From: Clostridia bacterium
GTDB lineage: Bacteria; Bacillota; Clostridia; TANB77; CAG-508
Assembly (NCBI GenBank): GCA_017404025.1
Contig: JAFRDD010000067.1
Span: forward strand, 1 to 47,222
Length of the DNA: 47,222 nucleotides
Reading direction: 5' to 3'
In this document: positions 28,213 to 36,700 of the stretch, piece by piece
How positions within the stretch are numbered: position 1 is the first letter of the stretch
Layout of the letters: each line of letters starts with the position of its first letter
Translations under genes and position numbers: made by a program
The notes under the pieces: generated by a model
Told to the model about the DNA's origin: nothing
Seen by the model: only the letters and a program-made list of their open reading frames with translations
Database searches by the model: none

Positions 28213-29478
28213 ATGAATAATATAAAGTGGTGTGCTATACAGCCATTAACAGGCGGGATGTACTTAGGAGCTGAAAAGGCAATAGGACATCCTGCTGAGT
28301 TTATTTTAACTTACCCAGGTAATGGAGATCCAAGAGGAAATGAATATAATTTAATGATGTATCTTGATAAAGTTGGTAGACGTCCTGAATATAAAATATT
28401 GAATCGTAAGCCATTTCAAGATGATGAAGATATGAATCCAGAAATTCTTAATCATGAAAGATGGACTATTAATCCTGATAAAGAATTAGATTATTCAAAT
28501 ATAGATGTTTGTGTAGCTGTTCCTGTATGTTCTGGACTATCTAATGCCACAATTGGATCACAAGAATCAAAAAATACAAGAAATTGTAATATGCTATGGA
28601 TTGCAAAGTATGCATTATCTGTTATTAAACCAAAGATTTATATTTTTGAAAATGCACCAACATTCATGGGTAAACGTGGTGATTATATTAGAGAAGAAAT
28701 AGAAGCTGTTGCATTACGTCTTGGATATTCTATTGATTATTATAAAACAGATACAATGTTGCATGATAATTGTCAAACGAGAAAACGTACTTTCATTATA
28801 TTTTATAAGAAAGAATATGCTCCTAAAATGGGATATGAAAAAATATTGACAGATTATGATGAATACTTTGGGCGTATTCCAAAAGAAGCAACACAACAAG
28901 AAGAATTGGATTTTGAAGACATAAATGAAATTAATTATTTTTGTGTTGAATGGGCTAAAGATAAATTTGGAGAAAATTGGAGAGAAGCTATAAACTATGA
29001 TGTATTTAGGTATATATGGAAATTCAATTTATTTGATGATCTTGATAATTTTGTTCAAACAAGTGATTTAGGAACACCTAAGCATAGAGAATTCTTATCA
29101 AAATTTTTAAAGCATTTCCAATATAAAATATCAATAGGTGGCGGTGTATATCATGCTTTACCTAATGTAATTCATGATCATAAGCCTATTCCTGCTGTAA
29201 TGTTTAAAATGGTTCAATCAGTAATTCATCCTCATGAAGATAGATCTTTAAATATTAGAGAGTTATTACATCTTATGGGTCATCCTCATGATTTTGAATT
29301 ACAAGGAGATACAATGAAAGAATATGGAAAAATAGGTCAAAATGTTCCGGCAAGAACAGCATATTGGATTGTTTCAGAATCATTAAGAGCATACAATGAT
29401 AATACTGAGACAAGTAAACGTGTAAGATATTTTAACAATATGAAACAAAAAGAAGAACCATATTTATTTAATGAATAA
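28213..29478 (+). CDS. DNA cytosine-5 methyltransferase-like protein
   Basis: 421 residues. Motif IV appears as VPVCSGLS (catalytic Cys106; the usual first two residues are P-P, here P-V), motif VI as FENAPTF, motif VIII as QTRKRTFII and motif X as GQNVPARTAYWI. The motif I position has QPLTGGMYLGAEKA, a relaxed version of the FxGxGG loop. Known role: transfer of methyl from S-adenosylmethionine to C5 of cytosine, here perhaps masking phage DNA from host restriction; hydroxymethylation-like variants are possible. The long insert between motifs VIII and X (about residues 205-370) would hold the target-recognition domain. It is followed by a bidirectional terminator. Confidence 0.75.
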   Translation: MNNIKWCAIQPLTGGMYLGAEKAIGHPAEFILTYPGNGDPRGNEYNLMMYLDKVGRRPEYKILNRKPFQDDEDMNPEILNHERWTINPDKELDYSNIDVCVAVPVCSGLSNATIGSQESKNTRNCNMLWIAKYALSVIKPKIYIFENAPTFMGKRGDYIREEIEAVALRLGYSIDYYKTDTMLHDNCQTRKRTFIIFYKKEYAPKMGYEKILTDYDEYFGRIPKEATQQEELDFEDINEINYFCVEWAKDKFGENWREAINYDVFRYIWKFNLFDDLDNFVQTSDLGTPKHREFLSKFLKHFQYKISIGGGVYHALPNVIHDHKPIPAVMFKMVQSVIHPHEDRSLNIRELLHLMGHPHDFELQGDTMKEYGKIGQNVPARTAYWIVSESLRAYNDNTETSKRVRYFNNMKQKEEPYLFNE

Positions 29479-29479
29479 A

Positions 29480-29504
29480 AAAGGACCACTTAATGTGGTC
29501 CTTT
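29480..29504. terminator. Bidirectional terminator between convergent genes
   Basis: AAAGGACCAC (29480-29489) and GTGGTCCTTT (29495-29504) form a perfect stem with a 5-base loop, flanked by A and T tracts. Confidence 0.9.
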
Positions 29505-29523
29505 TATTATGATTTTAAATTTC

Positions 29524-30297
29524 TTACTTTTTCTTAATATGTGGATTGTAATTATTGAATAATTCCATAATTGCTGTTTTCTTCATATCATATTCCTGCA
29601 TATCAATAAGATTAGCAAATTCAGGAACTATCTTATTTGTCATACTGTCTTGTATGATTCCTTGTGTATATACATATACTGTTGATATGATATTGGCAAA
29701 CTTATATCCTAAGAAATGTAAAGTATATAAGAAACCTTCTCCGCATCTACCTGTATTATATTCATCAAAGAAATATTTTTCTGATGTAAACTTTTCAAGG
29801 CATTTTCTTCTAAACATAACAGATTCAAAATGACATATAGTACACATTGGATGTCCGTTCTTTAATGCTTCGGTAATCTGTTCATTATTAAGTTCAACAA
29901 AACTGTTTGAAAGAACTCTTTTATCTGGAAACATTACACAACTTGATACAACATCTACATCAGGATGTTCATCTAAGAATTTTGATTGAGCAGATATTTT
30001 ACTTCCATCAACAAAATCATCACTACCAATAAAACATATATATTCTGCATCTGTTTTACTTAATATGAAGTTATGACAGTTTACATATCCTTTATCTTTA
30101 TTTTGCCATGCTAATACTTTACCAGGATTTGCATTTTGATATTCAAGTAAAGTATTCATTGTCATGTCTGAAGACATATCATCACAAAGAAGAACTCTAT
30201 AATTATCTGTATCTTGTTCTAATATACTGTCTACAGTTGTTTTTACAATTGCTTGTCTATCTTTAACACATATACAAACATCTACCTTTTTACTCAT
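29524..30297 (-). CDS. Family 2 glycosyltransferase
   Basis: 257 residues. VDVCICVKDRQAIVKTTVDSIL, VLLCDDMSSDMT (nucleotide-binding Asp pair) and ICFIGSDDFVDGSK (the D-x-D-type metal motif, here SDD) define a GT-A fold, GT2 enzyme. A later GRCGEGFLY may contain the catalytic acid region. Known role: transfer of a sugar from a nucleotide-sugar; phage copies modify DNA bases, virion proteins or the host surface. The position inside the structural gene block favours glycosylation of a virion component. It is 17 bases downstream of the structural gene at 30315. Confidence 0.8.
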   Translation of the reverse strand: MSKKVDVCICVKDRQAIVKTTVDSILEQDTDNYRVLLCDDMSSDMTMNTLLEYQNANPGKVLAWQNKDKGYVNCHNFILSKTDAEYICFIGSDDFVDGSKISAQSKFLDEHPDVDVVSSCVMFPDKRVLSNSFVELNNEQITEALKNGHPMCTICHFESVMFRRKCLEKFTSEKYFFDEYNTGRCGEGFLYTLHFLGYKFANIISTVYVYTQGIIQDSMTNKIVPEFANLIDMQEYDMKKTAIMELFNNYNPHIKKK

Positions 30298-30314
30298 ATA
30301 TAATCTTTATTTAT

Positions 30315-31205
30315 TTAAAATAGCGAAGTCAAACTTGGAAGTGGAGGAAATACTATAGGGATTGCAATACCAGTAAGTTGTCTAATTATCATAACTGCTT
30401 TAGTTATTGCATTCATTGCTTTTACTTGAACTTGAGAAATCAATCCTTCAGCATCTGATTTTAATTTCTTTGCTGCATTAATAGCAATTTTATTTACAAC
30501 CTCTGCAGCTGCTGTTCCAATTCCATGTCCTATTGCATCAATAGTAGTATCTCTAACATTCAATACAAAATCTACTTGTTCACCAATAAATGTTTCTGCC
30601 TTTTCAATTCCTAATGCAACATAAGAATTTACTTTTGTTACAACCCAGTCTGGTCCCATAGTAAGATATGCTGTAATTGTAGAAAGACCAGAATCAAGAG
30701 AATTAATTGTATTTGAAGTATATTCCTTAAGAGTACCAACAGTATTTGAAATGGTATCTTTTACATTACTCATACCTTCTTCTTGGCGTTTCTTATTGGC
30801 TTTATTCTGTTCTTGCTCTACATTTTTTGTTTTAATCTTATCTAATATTTCTGCTGGAGTAAGTATGCTTTCTTTTGTCCAATAAGTAATTGATTCTGCA
30901 AGAACTCCAGTCATTTTACCAAAGTCAAGTATTTCTGTTGTCTTATCAGTAAGATATGCTGTAAGTTCATTTGTAGTAACAGTTACAGCATGTGCAATCA
31001 AATCTTTTGTAAGTTTATTCAATAAATTTGGATCTGTAACTGTATTTACAGCAAGCATAGCATTACTTGCAATATTTGCTACAGGAGCAAAGGCACTTGT
31101 TGCTTGTCCTGCTAAAAAGCTTGAACCAGCATTTAATGTAACTGCTTCAAGATTTCCTAACAAATCTCCAGGTAATGTATCTTTACTTATATAATTTCCT
31201 AACAT
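30315..31205 (-). CDS. Probable baseplate or tail structural protein
   Basis: 296 residues, rich in Ala, Thr and amphipathic helix (KELAAQ-type heptads). It has a weak hydrophobic N-terminal part (SSFLAGQATSAFAPVANIASNAML) and a Pro-rich end GIAIPIVFPPLPSLTSLF. The start codon overlaps the stop of the gp5-like gene. Family is unrecognised; position directly after the OB-fold hub gene in a T4-like structural block suggests a baseplate or tail-tube accessory role. Confidence 0.5.
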   Translation of the reverse strand: MLGNYISKDTLPGDLLGNLEAVTLNAGSSFLAGQATSAFAPVANIASNAMLAVNTVTDPNLLNKLTKDLIAHAVTVTTNELTAYLTDKTTEILDFGKMTGVLAESITYWTKESILTPAEILDKIKTKNVEQEQNKANKKRQEEGMSNVKDTISNTVGTLKEYTSNTINSLDSGLSTITAYLTMGPDWVVTKVNSYVALGIEKAETFIGEQVDFVLNVRDTTIDAIGHGIGTAAAEVVNKIAINAAKKLKSDAEGLISQVQVKAMNAITKAVMIIRQLTGIAIPIVFPPLPSLTSLF

Positions 31206-31906
31206 TAGTCAACATTTGTCTTTTTAGTAAGAAGGGAGTTATTTGTCAATGGAACTTGTAATGCTTGCACTGCTTGTGCAAAGCCAGGTGTAAGATTAGC
31301 TGTATATCCACCCATTGACAATGTCTGTAATTGTTCAAGAGCACTTTTTAATGCATTTAACATTTGAACAAGGTTATCTCCCATTACAGTTTTCTGCATT
31401 TTAGATGTTTCAGTATCTCCTATGTATACATTATTGTTTTCAATAAGAACTTGTCCATCTCCTGCTTTAGTAATTATCTTATTATCTGGTGTAAGTTGAA
31501 TAAAAGTATTTTCTCCTTGTTTAATCATTATTCCGTCACTTGGAGAATAATAAATATAAACACTTACATCTCCCATGTTTCTTGATAACAATACTTCTGC
31601 TTCTTGATAATTACTTTCGTCTTTAGATATTATGTTTCTGGTATCTTCATTTAATTCAAACATTGGCCAATACCAAAATTCATGATAATCATTATTTGTC
31701 ATTATCCATATTTTACTACCGTTATTAAGTTTTGAAAAACGTTGATAACCAGGCATAACAAATGGATAAATCCAAGGAAGTCCTTCTTTATTCATTACTT
31801 CTGAATTAAATAATCCAGGAGCATCTGCTTTTACTCTTCCAATGAATTTTGGATCTGCAACATCAATTACAACACCGGGTATTATCTTAAAGTCTTTTAA
31901 GTTCAT
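31205..31906 (-). CDS. gp5-like baseplate hub/spike protein with N-terminal OB fold
   Basis: 233 residues. FKIIPGVVIDVADPKFIGRVKADAPGLF (residues 6-33, quoted as PGVVIDVADP and GRVKADAPGLF) is the characteristic start of the gp5 OB-fold domain, and GLPWIYPFVMPGY plus SKIWIMTNNDYHEFWYW continue it. From about residue 110, short repeats (GDVSVYIYYSPSDGIMIKQGENTFIQL, KIITKAGDGQVLIENNNVYIGD) resemble the beta-helical spike. There is no lysozyme domain between them, unlike T4 gp5. Known role: centre of the baseplate, cell-puncturing needle. It is encoded 6 bases downstream of the portal gene. Confidence 0.75.
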   Translation of the reverse strand: MNLKDFKIIPGVVIDVADPKFIGRVKADAPGLFNSEVMNKEGLPWIYPFVMPGYQRFSKLNNGSKIWIMTNNDYHEFWYWPMFELNEDTRNIISKDESNYQEAEVLLSRNMGDVSVYIYYSPSDGIMIKQGENTFIQLTPDNKIITKAGDGQVLIENNNVYIGDTETSKMQKTVMGDNLVQMLNALKSALEQLQTLSMGGYTANLTPGFAQAVQALQVPLTNNSLLTKKTNVD

Positions 31907-31912
31907 ATATTA

Positions 31913-33730
31913 TTATGCTTGTGTAGTTTCGGTTGATTCAGGTTGTACATCTCCTAACATTTCAGAATCTATTTCACCACCGCTTTCCTCTTCTTCTGGT
32001 GTTTCAGATTCTTCACCTCCGCCTTCTTCTCCGCCTTCTTCATTACCTAACATTTCTTCTTCATCTCCGCCTTCTTCTTCATCTCCGCCTTCTTCTCCAC
32101 CTTCTTCAGCAGCCTTCTTAAGTTTCTTCTCTTCCTTCATTTTTCTATTAAGTTCAAGGTCTGCTTCAGACATCTTAAGATATTTAAGAATAAGGAATTC
32201 AGGATCAAAGAATGATTCTTCTTCTCCTTCATCATTTGTTATTACTAAACTATCCTTCATTGTTCCAATAAATTCAACTCTTTTAGTCATAACTTCCATT
32301 TCAGCCAATTCATTAAATTCATTATATGAATTGAAATGTAATGAAATAGAATCAAGTATTCTTTTATCATTCTTAATGTCTGGAATATTAAGAGCAATTT
32401 GAATTCTAATTGGCTTAAGAATAATTTCTGCAAATGCATTTCTCATTCTTGTAACAAATCTTGAGAAATTAATTTCATCTCTTAATTGCTGAGTAGGATC
32501 TGAGCCAAACCAAGTTGCTTGTGCTTCTTTATCAAATCTTGACTCAGGAATCTTTGACATCTTATAAAGATTTGATAAGAAATATTTAATTTGGTCAGAA
32601 TCATTAAGTTGAGGTCCTTGGTCAACAAGTGTTTCAATTTCGGGACGTCCTGCTTCATTTTCAGGCATCCAATATTCCTTATTGAAAGGCATGTTTACTT
32701 TTCCATTTACTCTTAATTCACCAGTATCAACATTAAAAGATATATCTTCTTTATATCTATTCATTGCTTGTGAAAGGGTTTGCATACCCTTTGCTTTATT
32801 CATACCGTTTACTGGAATAGTAAACATAGTTTTAAATGAAGATTGTGTAACAGTCCAAATAACTTGAGCTTGCTCAATAATTCTATAGATATTGAATGGT
32901 CTAATAAGACGTTCAAGATATGACTGTCTCTCAGTTACACCAGTATCTTCATATTTTATATAAATTACTTGAATATCAAGCAAATATCTTTCTTTACCTT
33001 GTACACCTTTAAATTGAACCCAATATGTTGTTCCATTTTTAATTTCTCTAGTTAATGTAACAGGGTCAAGGTCAATTATACCAATTACAGAATGAGGATT
33101 CTCAAGATCATCATAAATGATTTCATATGCAAGAACACCTTCAATCAAATATCTTTTGAAGTCATCCCATGCAGTTCTTTTCCAGTCTAATAACATATAC
33201 ATCTTATAAAATGCAGTATCAACAGCATTTCTAAGTTCTTCTGCAGATTTTTCTGTTAATTGCTGTGTAAGACCTGTATCTATGAATGGTTGTGCAATGT
33301 ATGCTTCGTCATCATCATAAACAATGCATTCATTTGCCATAACATCAAGAATATCTTCAAGTTCAGGTTGAGCAGCCATCTTTCTAAGAATAACTCTTTT
33401 TTGTTCAAGAGTCTTTTCTTTAAAATCTCTGTCTTCTTCTCCTTTTACTCTCCAGTTATTCATCATGCCACCATAAAGAGACTGATTGATTAATAAATCA
33501 TCTTTAGGTTGTAATGACTTATCTGCTGGAATTGCATGCATATTTTTAAGTACTTGGTCTGAATAATTCATTCCATAATGAGATAATGCATACAATATTT
33601 TAGATACTTTACTTTGGCGTTTTTCAAATGCACCTCTATTCATAAGCTGCTGAGTAAGTATATTAGATTCAACTGCTTCCATTATAGTTTGCTCGTTTTC
33701 TAAAACGCTATTTAAATTTCCAAAAACCAT
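31913..33730 (-). CDS. Portal vertex protein (T4 gp20-like)
   Basis: 605 residues (T4 gp20: 524). The central core matches gp20-type portals: DWKRTAWDDFKRYLIEGV, FTIPVNGMNKAKGMQTLSQAMNRYKE, VDTGELRVNGKVNMPFNKEYWMPE, QIKYFLSNLYKMSKIPESRF and RDEINFSRFVTRMRNAFAE (each a conserved block). The C-terminal 70 residues are an unusual low-complexity Glu/Gly tail (GGEEGGDEEEGGDEEE). Known role: dodecameric ring at the head vertex through which DNA passes, the prohead assembly initiator and docking site for the terminase. It is the promoter-proximal gene of the minus-strand block. Confidence 0.93.
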   Translation of the reverse strand: MVFGNLNSVLENEQTIMEAVESNILTQQLMNRGAFEKRQSKVSKILYALSHYGMNYSDQVLKNMHAIPADKSLQPKDDLLINQSLYGGMMNNWRVKGEEDRDFKEKTLEQKRVILRKMAAQPELEDILDVMANECIVYDDDEAYIAQPFIDTGLTQQLTEKSAEELRNAVDTAFYKMYMLLDWKRTAWDDFKRYLIEGVLAYEIIYDDLENPHSVIGIIDLDPVTLTREIKNGTTYWVQFKGVQGKERYLLDIQVIYIKYEDTGVTERQSYLERLIRPFNIYRIIEQAQVIWTVTQSSFKTMFTIPVNGMNKAKGMQTLSQAMNRYKEDISFNVDTGELRVNGKVNMPFNKEYWMPENEAGRPEIETLVDQGPQLNDSDQIKYFLSNLYKMSKIPESRFDKEAQATWFGSDPTQQLRDEINFSRFVTRMRNAFAEIILKPIRIQIALNIPDIKNDKRILDSISLHFNSYNEFNELAEMEVMTKRVEFIGTMKDSLVITNDEGEEESFFDPEFLILKYLKMSEADLELNRKMKEEKKLKKAAEEGGEEGGDEEEGGDEEEMLGNEEGGEEGGGEESETPEEEESGGEIDSEMLGDVQPESTETTQA

Positions 33731-33824
33731 AAAATTAAGTAGATAGTTTTCTATATATAAAAAATAAAATTTCTAAATGATTTGAAGATTTTTTCAAATA
33801 ATTTTGAATAAAAAGAATTCATTA

Positions 33825-33832
33825 CTATATTA
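33825..33832 (+). promoter_or_regulatory. Promoter box CTATATTA
   Basis: Exact octamer in the divergent region between the portal gene and the gene at 33857, 24 bases before that start. The left flank AATTCATTA is the same as at 2452-2459. Confidence 0.65.
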
Positions 33833-33856
33833 CAAATGTTAATTATATAAAATTAT

Positions 33857-34075
33857 ATGAAATACAGAAATTTTAAGAAGCAAATCTTACAAATACGTGA
33901 TGATGTCATGGTCAATGTTGATAACATTGATTCTATCATTAAAACAAATAAAGATCCAAAGGACGGAAAGGAGCTTGATAAGGAAATTTATGTTGTATAT
34001 TTGAAGAATTCAAAATATAATTGGATTGCTGTTTCTATAGAAGATTTTAACAAACTTATTAAACCTTATATTTAA
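33857..34075 (+). CDS. Small protein of unknown function
   Basis: 72 residues: a basic start (MKYRNFKKQILQIRDDVMV), then NVDNIDSIIK and VYLKNSKYNWIAVSIEDFNKLI. The layout of strand, turn, strand, helix is similar to the FlbD-like gene at 35906. No function is assigned. It is the first plus-strand gene after the divergent region. Confidence 0.5.
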   Translation: MKYRNFKKQILQIRDDVMVNVDNIDSIIKTNKDPKDGKELDKEIYVVYLKNSKYNWIAVSIEDFNKLIKPYI

Positions 34076-34098
34076 CATTTAAAAATTTATTTAAGATT

Positions 34099-35205
34099 AT
34101 GGCAAATTTGACTAAGGATGTCGCTGTTGCTCAGAGTGCAACTGTTGCTGGTTACGATTATGAGAAGCGCCTGGCTGCTCTTACTCCTGAAGAACGTTCC
34201 AAGTATCTTGCACTTACAGAAAAGGTCGATGTTCATAACCTTACAACGGTTCATGAATATGGTTCCGAGCTTAATTCCGTAGTTGCTGAAAATGGAGAAC
34301 GTTTCCTGTCTTCTGTTAAAGCTACTGACGGCGGAGAAATTGTTGCTCTTACTACTGAGTTGCTTGCTCAGTTGAATATGATTAACATTGATGAACTTAA
34401 TGCAGACACTAAGTGGAAGAACTTCCTTCGTAAGCTCCCTGTTGTGAAGAAGTTCGTCACTACTATTGAAAATGTAAAGATTAAGTATAATGACATTGCA
34501 CAGAATGTCAATGAGATTGCTGATAAGATGGGAGATGCAAAGCTTGTTGCATTGAAGGATAATTCCACTCTTCAGGAAATCTTTGACAATAATGTTACTT
34601 ATATTAATCGTATTCGTGAGCTTATTCTTGGTGCAAAGATTCTTCTTGAGGAATCTGAGAAGAAGCTTGCTAATATGCATGAGCATATTGGGGAATATGA
34701 GAATTATGAAATTTCTGAAATGCAGGATTTCATCGGTTCTCTTCAGAAGAGGATTGCTGATATGCAGGTTACTGAGGCTGTTCTTCAGCAGAACTTGCTT
34801 CAGATTAAAGCTACTCAGGGTAACAACATGGCAATCGCTGAAAAGAGTAATAACATTGTTACTAATGTCATTCCACTTTGGAAGAATCAGTTGTCCATTG
34901 CTGTTATCATGGATAATCAGACCAAGAATGTTGAGGCTCAGACTATGTTGACTGAGACAACCAACAAGATGCTCTCTGAAAATGCTAGAAAACTCCACAG
35001 CAATTCTGTTGCTGTTGCTAAGGCCAATGAGGAATCTGTTATTTCTCTTGATACTCTTAAGACTACCACATCTGAACTTATTGCCACCATTAAGGAGGTT
35101 GAAAGGATTCATGCCGATGGTGCTCATCAGAGGGAAATCATTGAGAAGGAACTCCACAGTATGGCTATCCAGCTTCAGGATGCTATCACTTCAAGCGGTA
35201 AGTAA
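34099..35205 (+). CDS. TelA/KlaA-like protein (toxic anion resistance family)
   Basis: 368 residues, predicted almost entirely helical coiled-coil. LQIKATQGNNMAIAEKSNNI followed by VTNVIPLWKNQLSIAVIM is the conserved core of TelA-type proteins, whose signature is T-x-x-I-P-L-W-K-N-Q. ILLEESEKKLANMHEHIGEYE upstream also fits. Family knowledge: TelA proteins were linked to tellurite and phage resistance and co-occur with TerD-type genes; their biochemical role is unclear. The codons are GC-richer than its neighbours, indicating strong expression. It overlaps nothing and is followed 2 bases later by the next gene. Confidence 0.75.
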   Translation: MANLTKDVAVAQSATVAGYDYEKRLAALTPEERSKYLALTEKVDVHNLTTVHEYGSELNSVVAENGERFLSSVKATDGGEIVALTTELLAQLNMINIDELNADTKWKNFLRKLPVVKKFVTTIENVKIKYNDIAQNVNEIADKMGDAKLVALKDNSTLQEIFDNNVTYINRIRELILGAKILLEESEKKLANMHEHIGEYENYEISEMQDFIGSLQKRIADMQVTEAVLQQNLLQIKATQGNNMAIAEKSNNIVTNVIPLWKNQLSIAVIMDNQTKNVEAQTMLTETTNKMLSENARKLHSNSVAVAKANEESVISLDTLKTTTSELIATIKEVERIHADGAHQREIIEKELHSMAIQLQDAITSSGK

Positions 35206-35207
35206 TT

Positions 35208-35858
35208 ATGACAATTTTTGAAGGGGACTGGGAAGGTCCTAAAAATGAACGACCCAGTCCCAAAAATAAAAAATCAGAAAAAATGCCTACAGTAAATAAA
35301 GAAATAGTTGCAATGCTTAAGGGGAGCCAAAGTAAAGATAGTGCCGAAAGAATTCAGTATAATATCAAGAAGGCTCTTGCTATGGATGCTGAGATTTCTT
35401 ATAAAGATACTGATGACGGCAAAGTATCTGTAACTGTAATTAAAGACGGAAAGGAAACAGTTTCTATATTTGATAGTCTTGATAATGAAGTTAAGATTGG
35501 AATTACCAAGGCTATGGAATTAAGAGGCAAAAAAAGGTCTAAAGAAGAAGCCAAGAATTCCGTAAAATACAGATATAAGGTGGGTGACCGAGTCGTTCTT
35601 AGAGGAAAGATTAGGGATGGTTCTGAACGAATTGTAAAGAAATTTGAAGTTGTGAAAGTAATTTGGTCTATTCGTTCTAAGCCAGTAAACATTTTGATTC
35701 TTAGACAGTATGAAGGTCCTAATAATAATAGGTCTTTGGATAAGAATGATTGTAAGAAATATCATATCAAGTATGAGCCCGGCCTTCAGGTATATTCAAT
35801 GATGTTAAATTTTTCTAAAATTAGAAAAAATAATCAAAAAATGATTGAATTATCATAA
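35208..35858 (+). CDS. Protein of unknown function with C-terminal SH3-like segment
   Basis: 216 residues. The first 40 are low-complexity and basic (ERPSPKNKKSEKMPTVNKE). A central helical/strand part (KDTDDGKVSVTVIKDGKETVSIF) is followed by a C-terminal barrel-like part, YRYKVGDRVVLRGKIRDGS. No family is recognised. It probably shares a transcript with the TelA-like gene. Confidence 0.45.
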   Translation: MTIFEGDWEGPKNERPSPKNKKSEKMPTVNKEIVAMLKGSQSKDSAERIQYNIKKALAMDAEISYKDTDDGKVSVTVIKDGKETVSIFDSLDNEVKIGITKAMELRGKKRSKEEAKNSVKYRYKVGDRVVLRGKIRDGSERIVKKFEVVKVIWSIRSKPVNILILRQYEGPNNNRSLDKNDCKKYHIKYEPGLQVYSMMLNFSKIRKNNQKMIELS

Positions 35859-35905
35859 AATGTTTCTATAATAATATATCACGATTATTTAAAACAAAAC
35901 TGAAT

Positions 35906-36118
35906 ATGAACAAAATGAAATTTATTCGCTTACATAACGCCGAGAACAACACTGTGGTTGTTATTAATATTGAACATATCTGTGTTATTGATACTGATGA
36001 AGTCGGCGGTCGTACTGTAAGCACGATTTATATGGACACTGTTTCCAGTATTCAAGATTTCCAGGTGAATGAGACTCCTGAGAAAATCTATGCAATGATT
36101 GAAGAGATTAATAAGTAA
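35906..36118 (+). CDS. Small FlbD-like protein
   Basis: 70 residues. MKFIRLHNAENNTVVVINIEHICVI opens a small strand-rich domain like FlbD-type and similar phage proteins (MKFIxLHN...INxxxI), ending in a helix EKIYAMIEEINK. The function is unknown. It is followed by the large non-coding region at 36119-36640. Confidence 0.5.
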   Translation: MNKMKFIRLHNAENNTVVVINIEHICVIDTDEVGGRTVSTIYMDTVSSIQDFQVNETPEKIYAMIEEINK

Positions 36119-36640
36119 GGTGATATTGTGGCCGTTAAGCCTCGCTAACCCCAGATGAACTTCTTTTTTTATAAAGTAATTTGATCTTAGCAATTTGATT
36201 TTTATTAGGCTGGTTTTTTTCGGTTTACCATTTATAATTATGATTTTTTATAAACCGATGCGAAAGGTTAAATAAAATTGAGAAGCTTAAGAACAAATCT
36301 GGAAATGCACAATGAAACCATCGTTAGTTTAACCGCCTTTAACTGAATTGATGAAGGAAGGACTTGATAATTGGAATTTAATTATACCCAGTTAAAATAT
36401 AAGCCCAAACTAATCAAGATTAATCAGAAATCAGAAGTTCTCTAATAATAGAAGAGATTAAACAAAACATTAAATTGCTTCTGCAGATTAATTTAGTAAA
36501 AGCGAAGACATATAACCTGAATGTCCCTGTTTTATGAAGATTGGATAGTCTGGAGATTGGATAGGAGGTTTTAGGAATTGGTTACTTTAACGAAAACTTT
36601 ATACGGGAGGATAGATGATTCTATCCTCCTTGTTTTTTAT
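36119..36640 (+). ncRNA. Second large non-coding RNA candidate (about 520 bases)
   Basis: No credible gene on either strand. Helices readable by eye are CGGTTTA (36221-36227)/TAAACCG (36251-36257), GGTTAAA (36266-36272)/TTTAACC (36328-36334), TTTAACTG (36338-36345)/CAGTTAAA (36389-36396) and TAAATT (36471-36476)/AATTTA (36490-36495). It ends in a strong terminator at 36606-36638. It lies between small early-type genes and the DNA polymerase fragment. It could be a ROOL/GOLLD-class or new RNA, or a long untranslated leader of the genes upstream; the dedicated terminator favours a discrete transcript. The 5' end is not defined. Confidence 0.5.
36606..36638 (+). terminator. Strong rho-independent terminator of the second ncRNA candidate
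   Basis: GGAGGATAG (36606-36614), loop ATGATT, CTATCCTCC (36621-36629), then TTG and six Ts. Confidence 0.92.
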
Positions 36641-36700
36641 TGAACATAACAATAATAAATTTCTATTTTATAAATACAAATACAAGTAATAAATTTGACG

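Noticed and set aside
31842..32402. 186-codon open frame on the plus strand, Ser/Pro-rich
   Set aside because: It is the complement of the portal's Glu/Gly-rich tail, so the Ser/Pro runs are an artefact.
34087..35157. 356-codon open frame on the minus strand
   Set aside because: Antisense to the TelA-like gene, which has family motifs; the long frame arises from its biased codon use.
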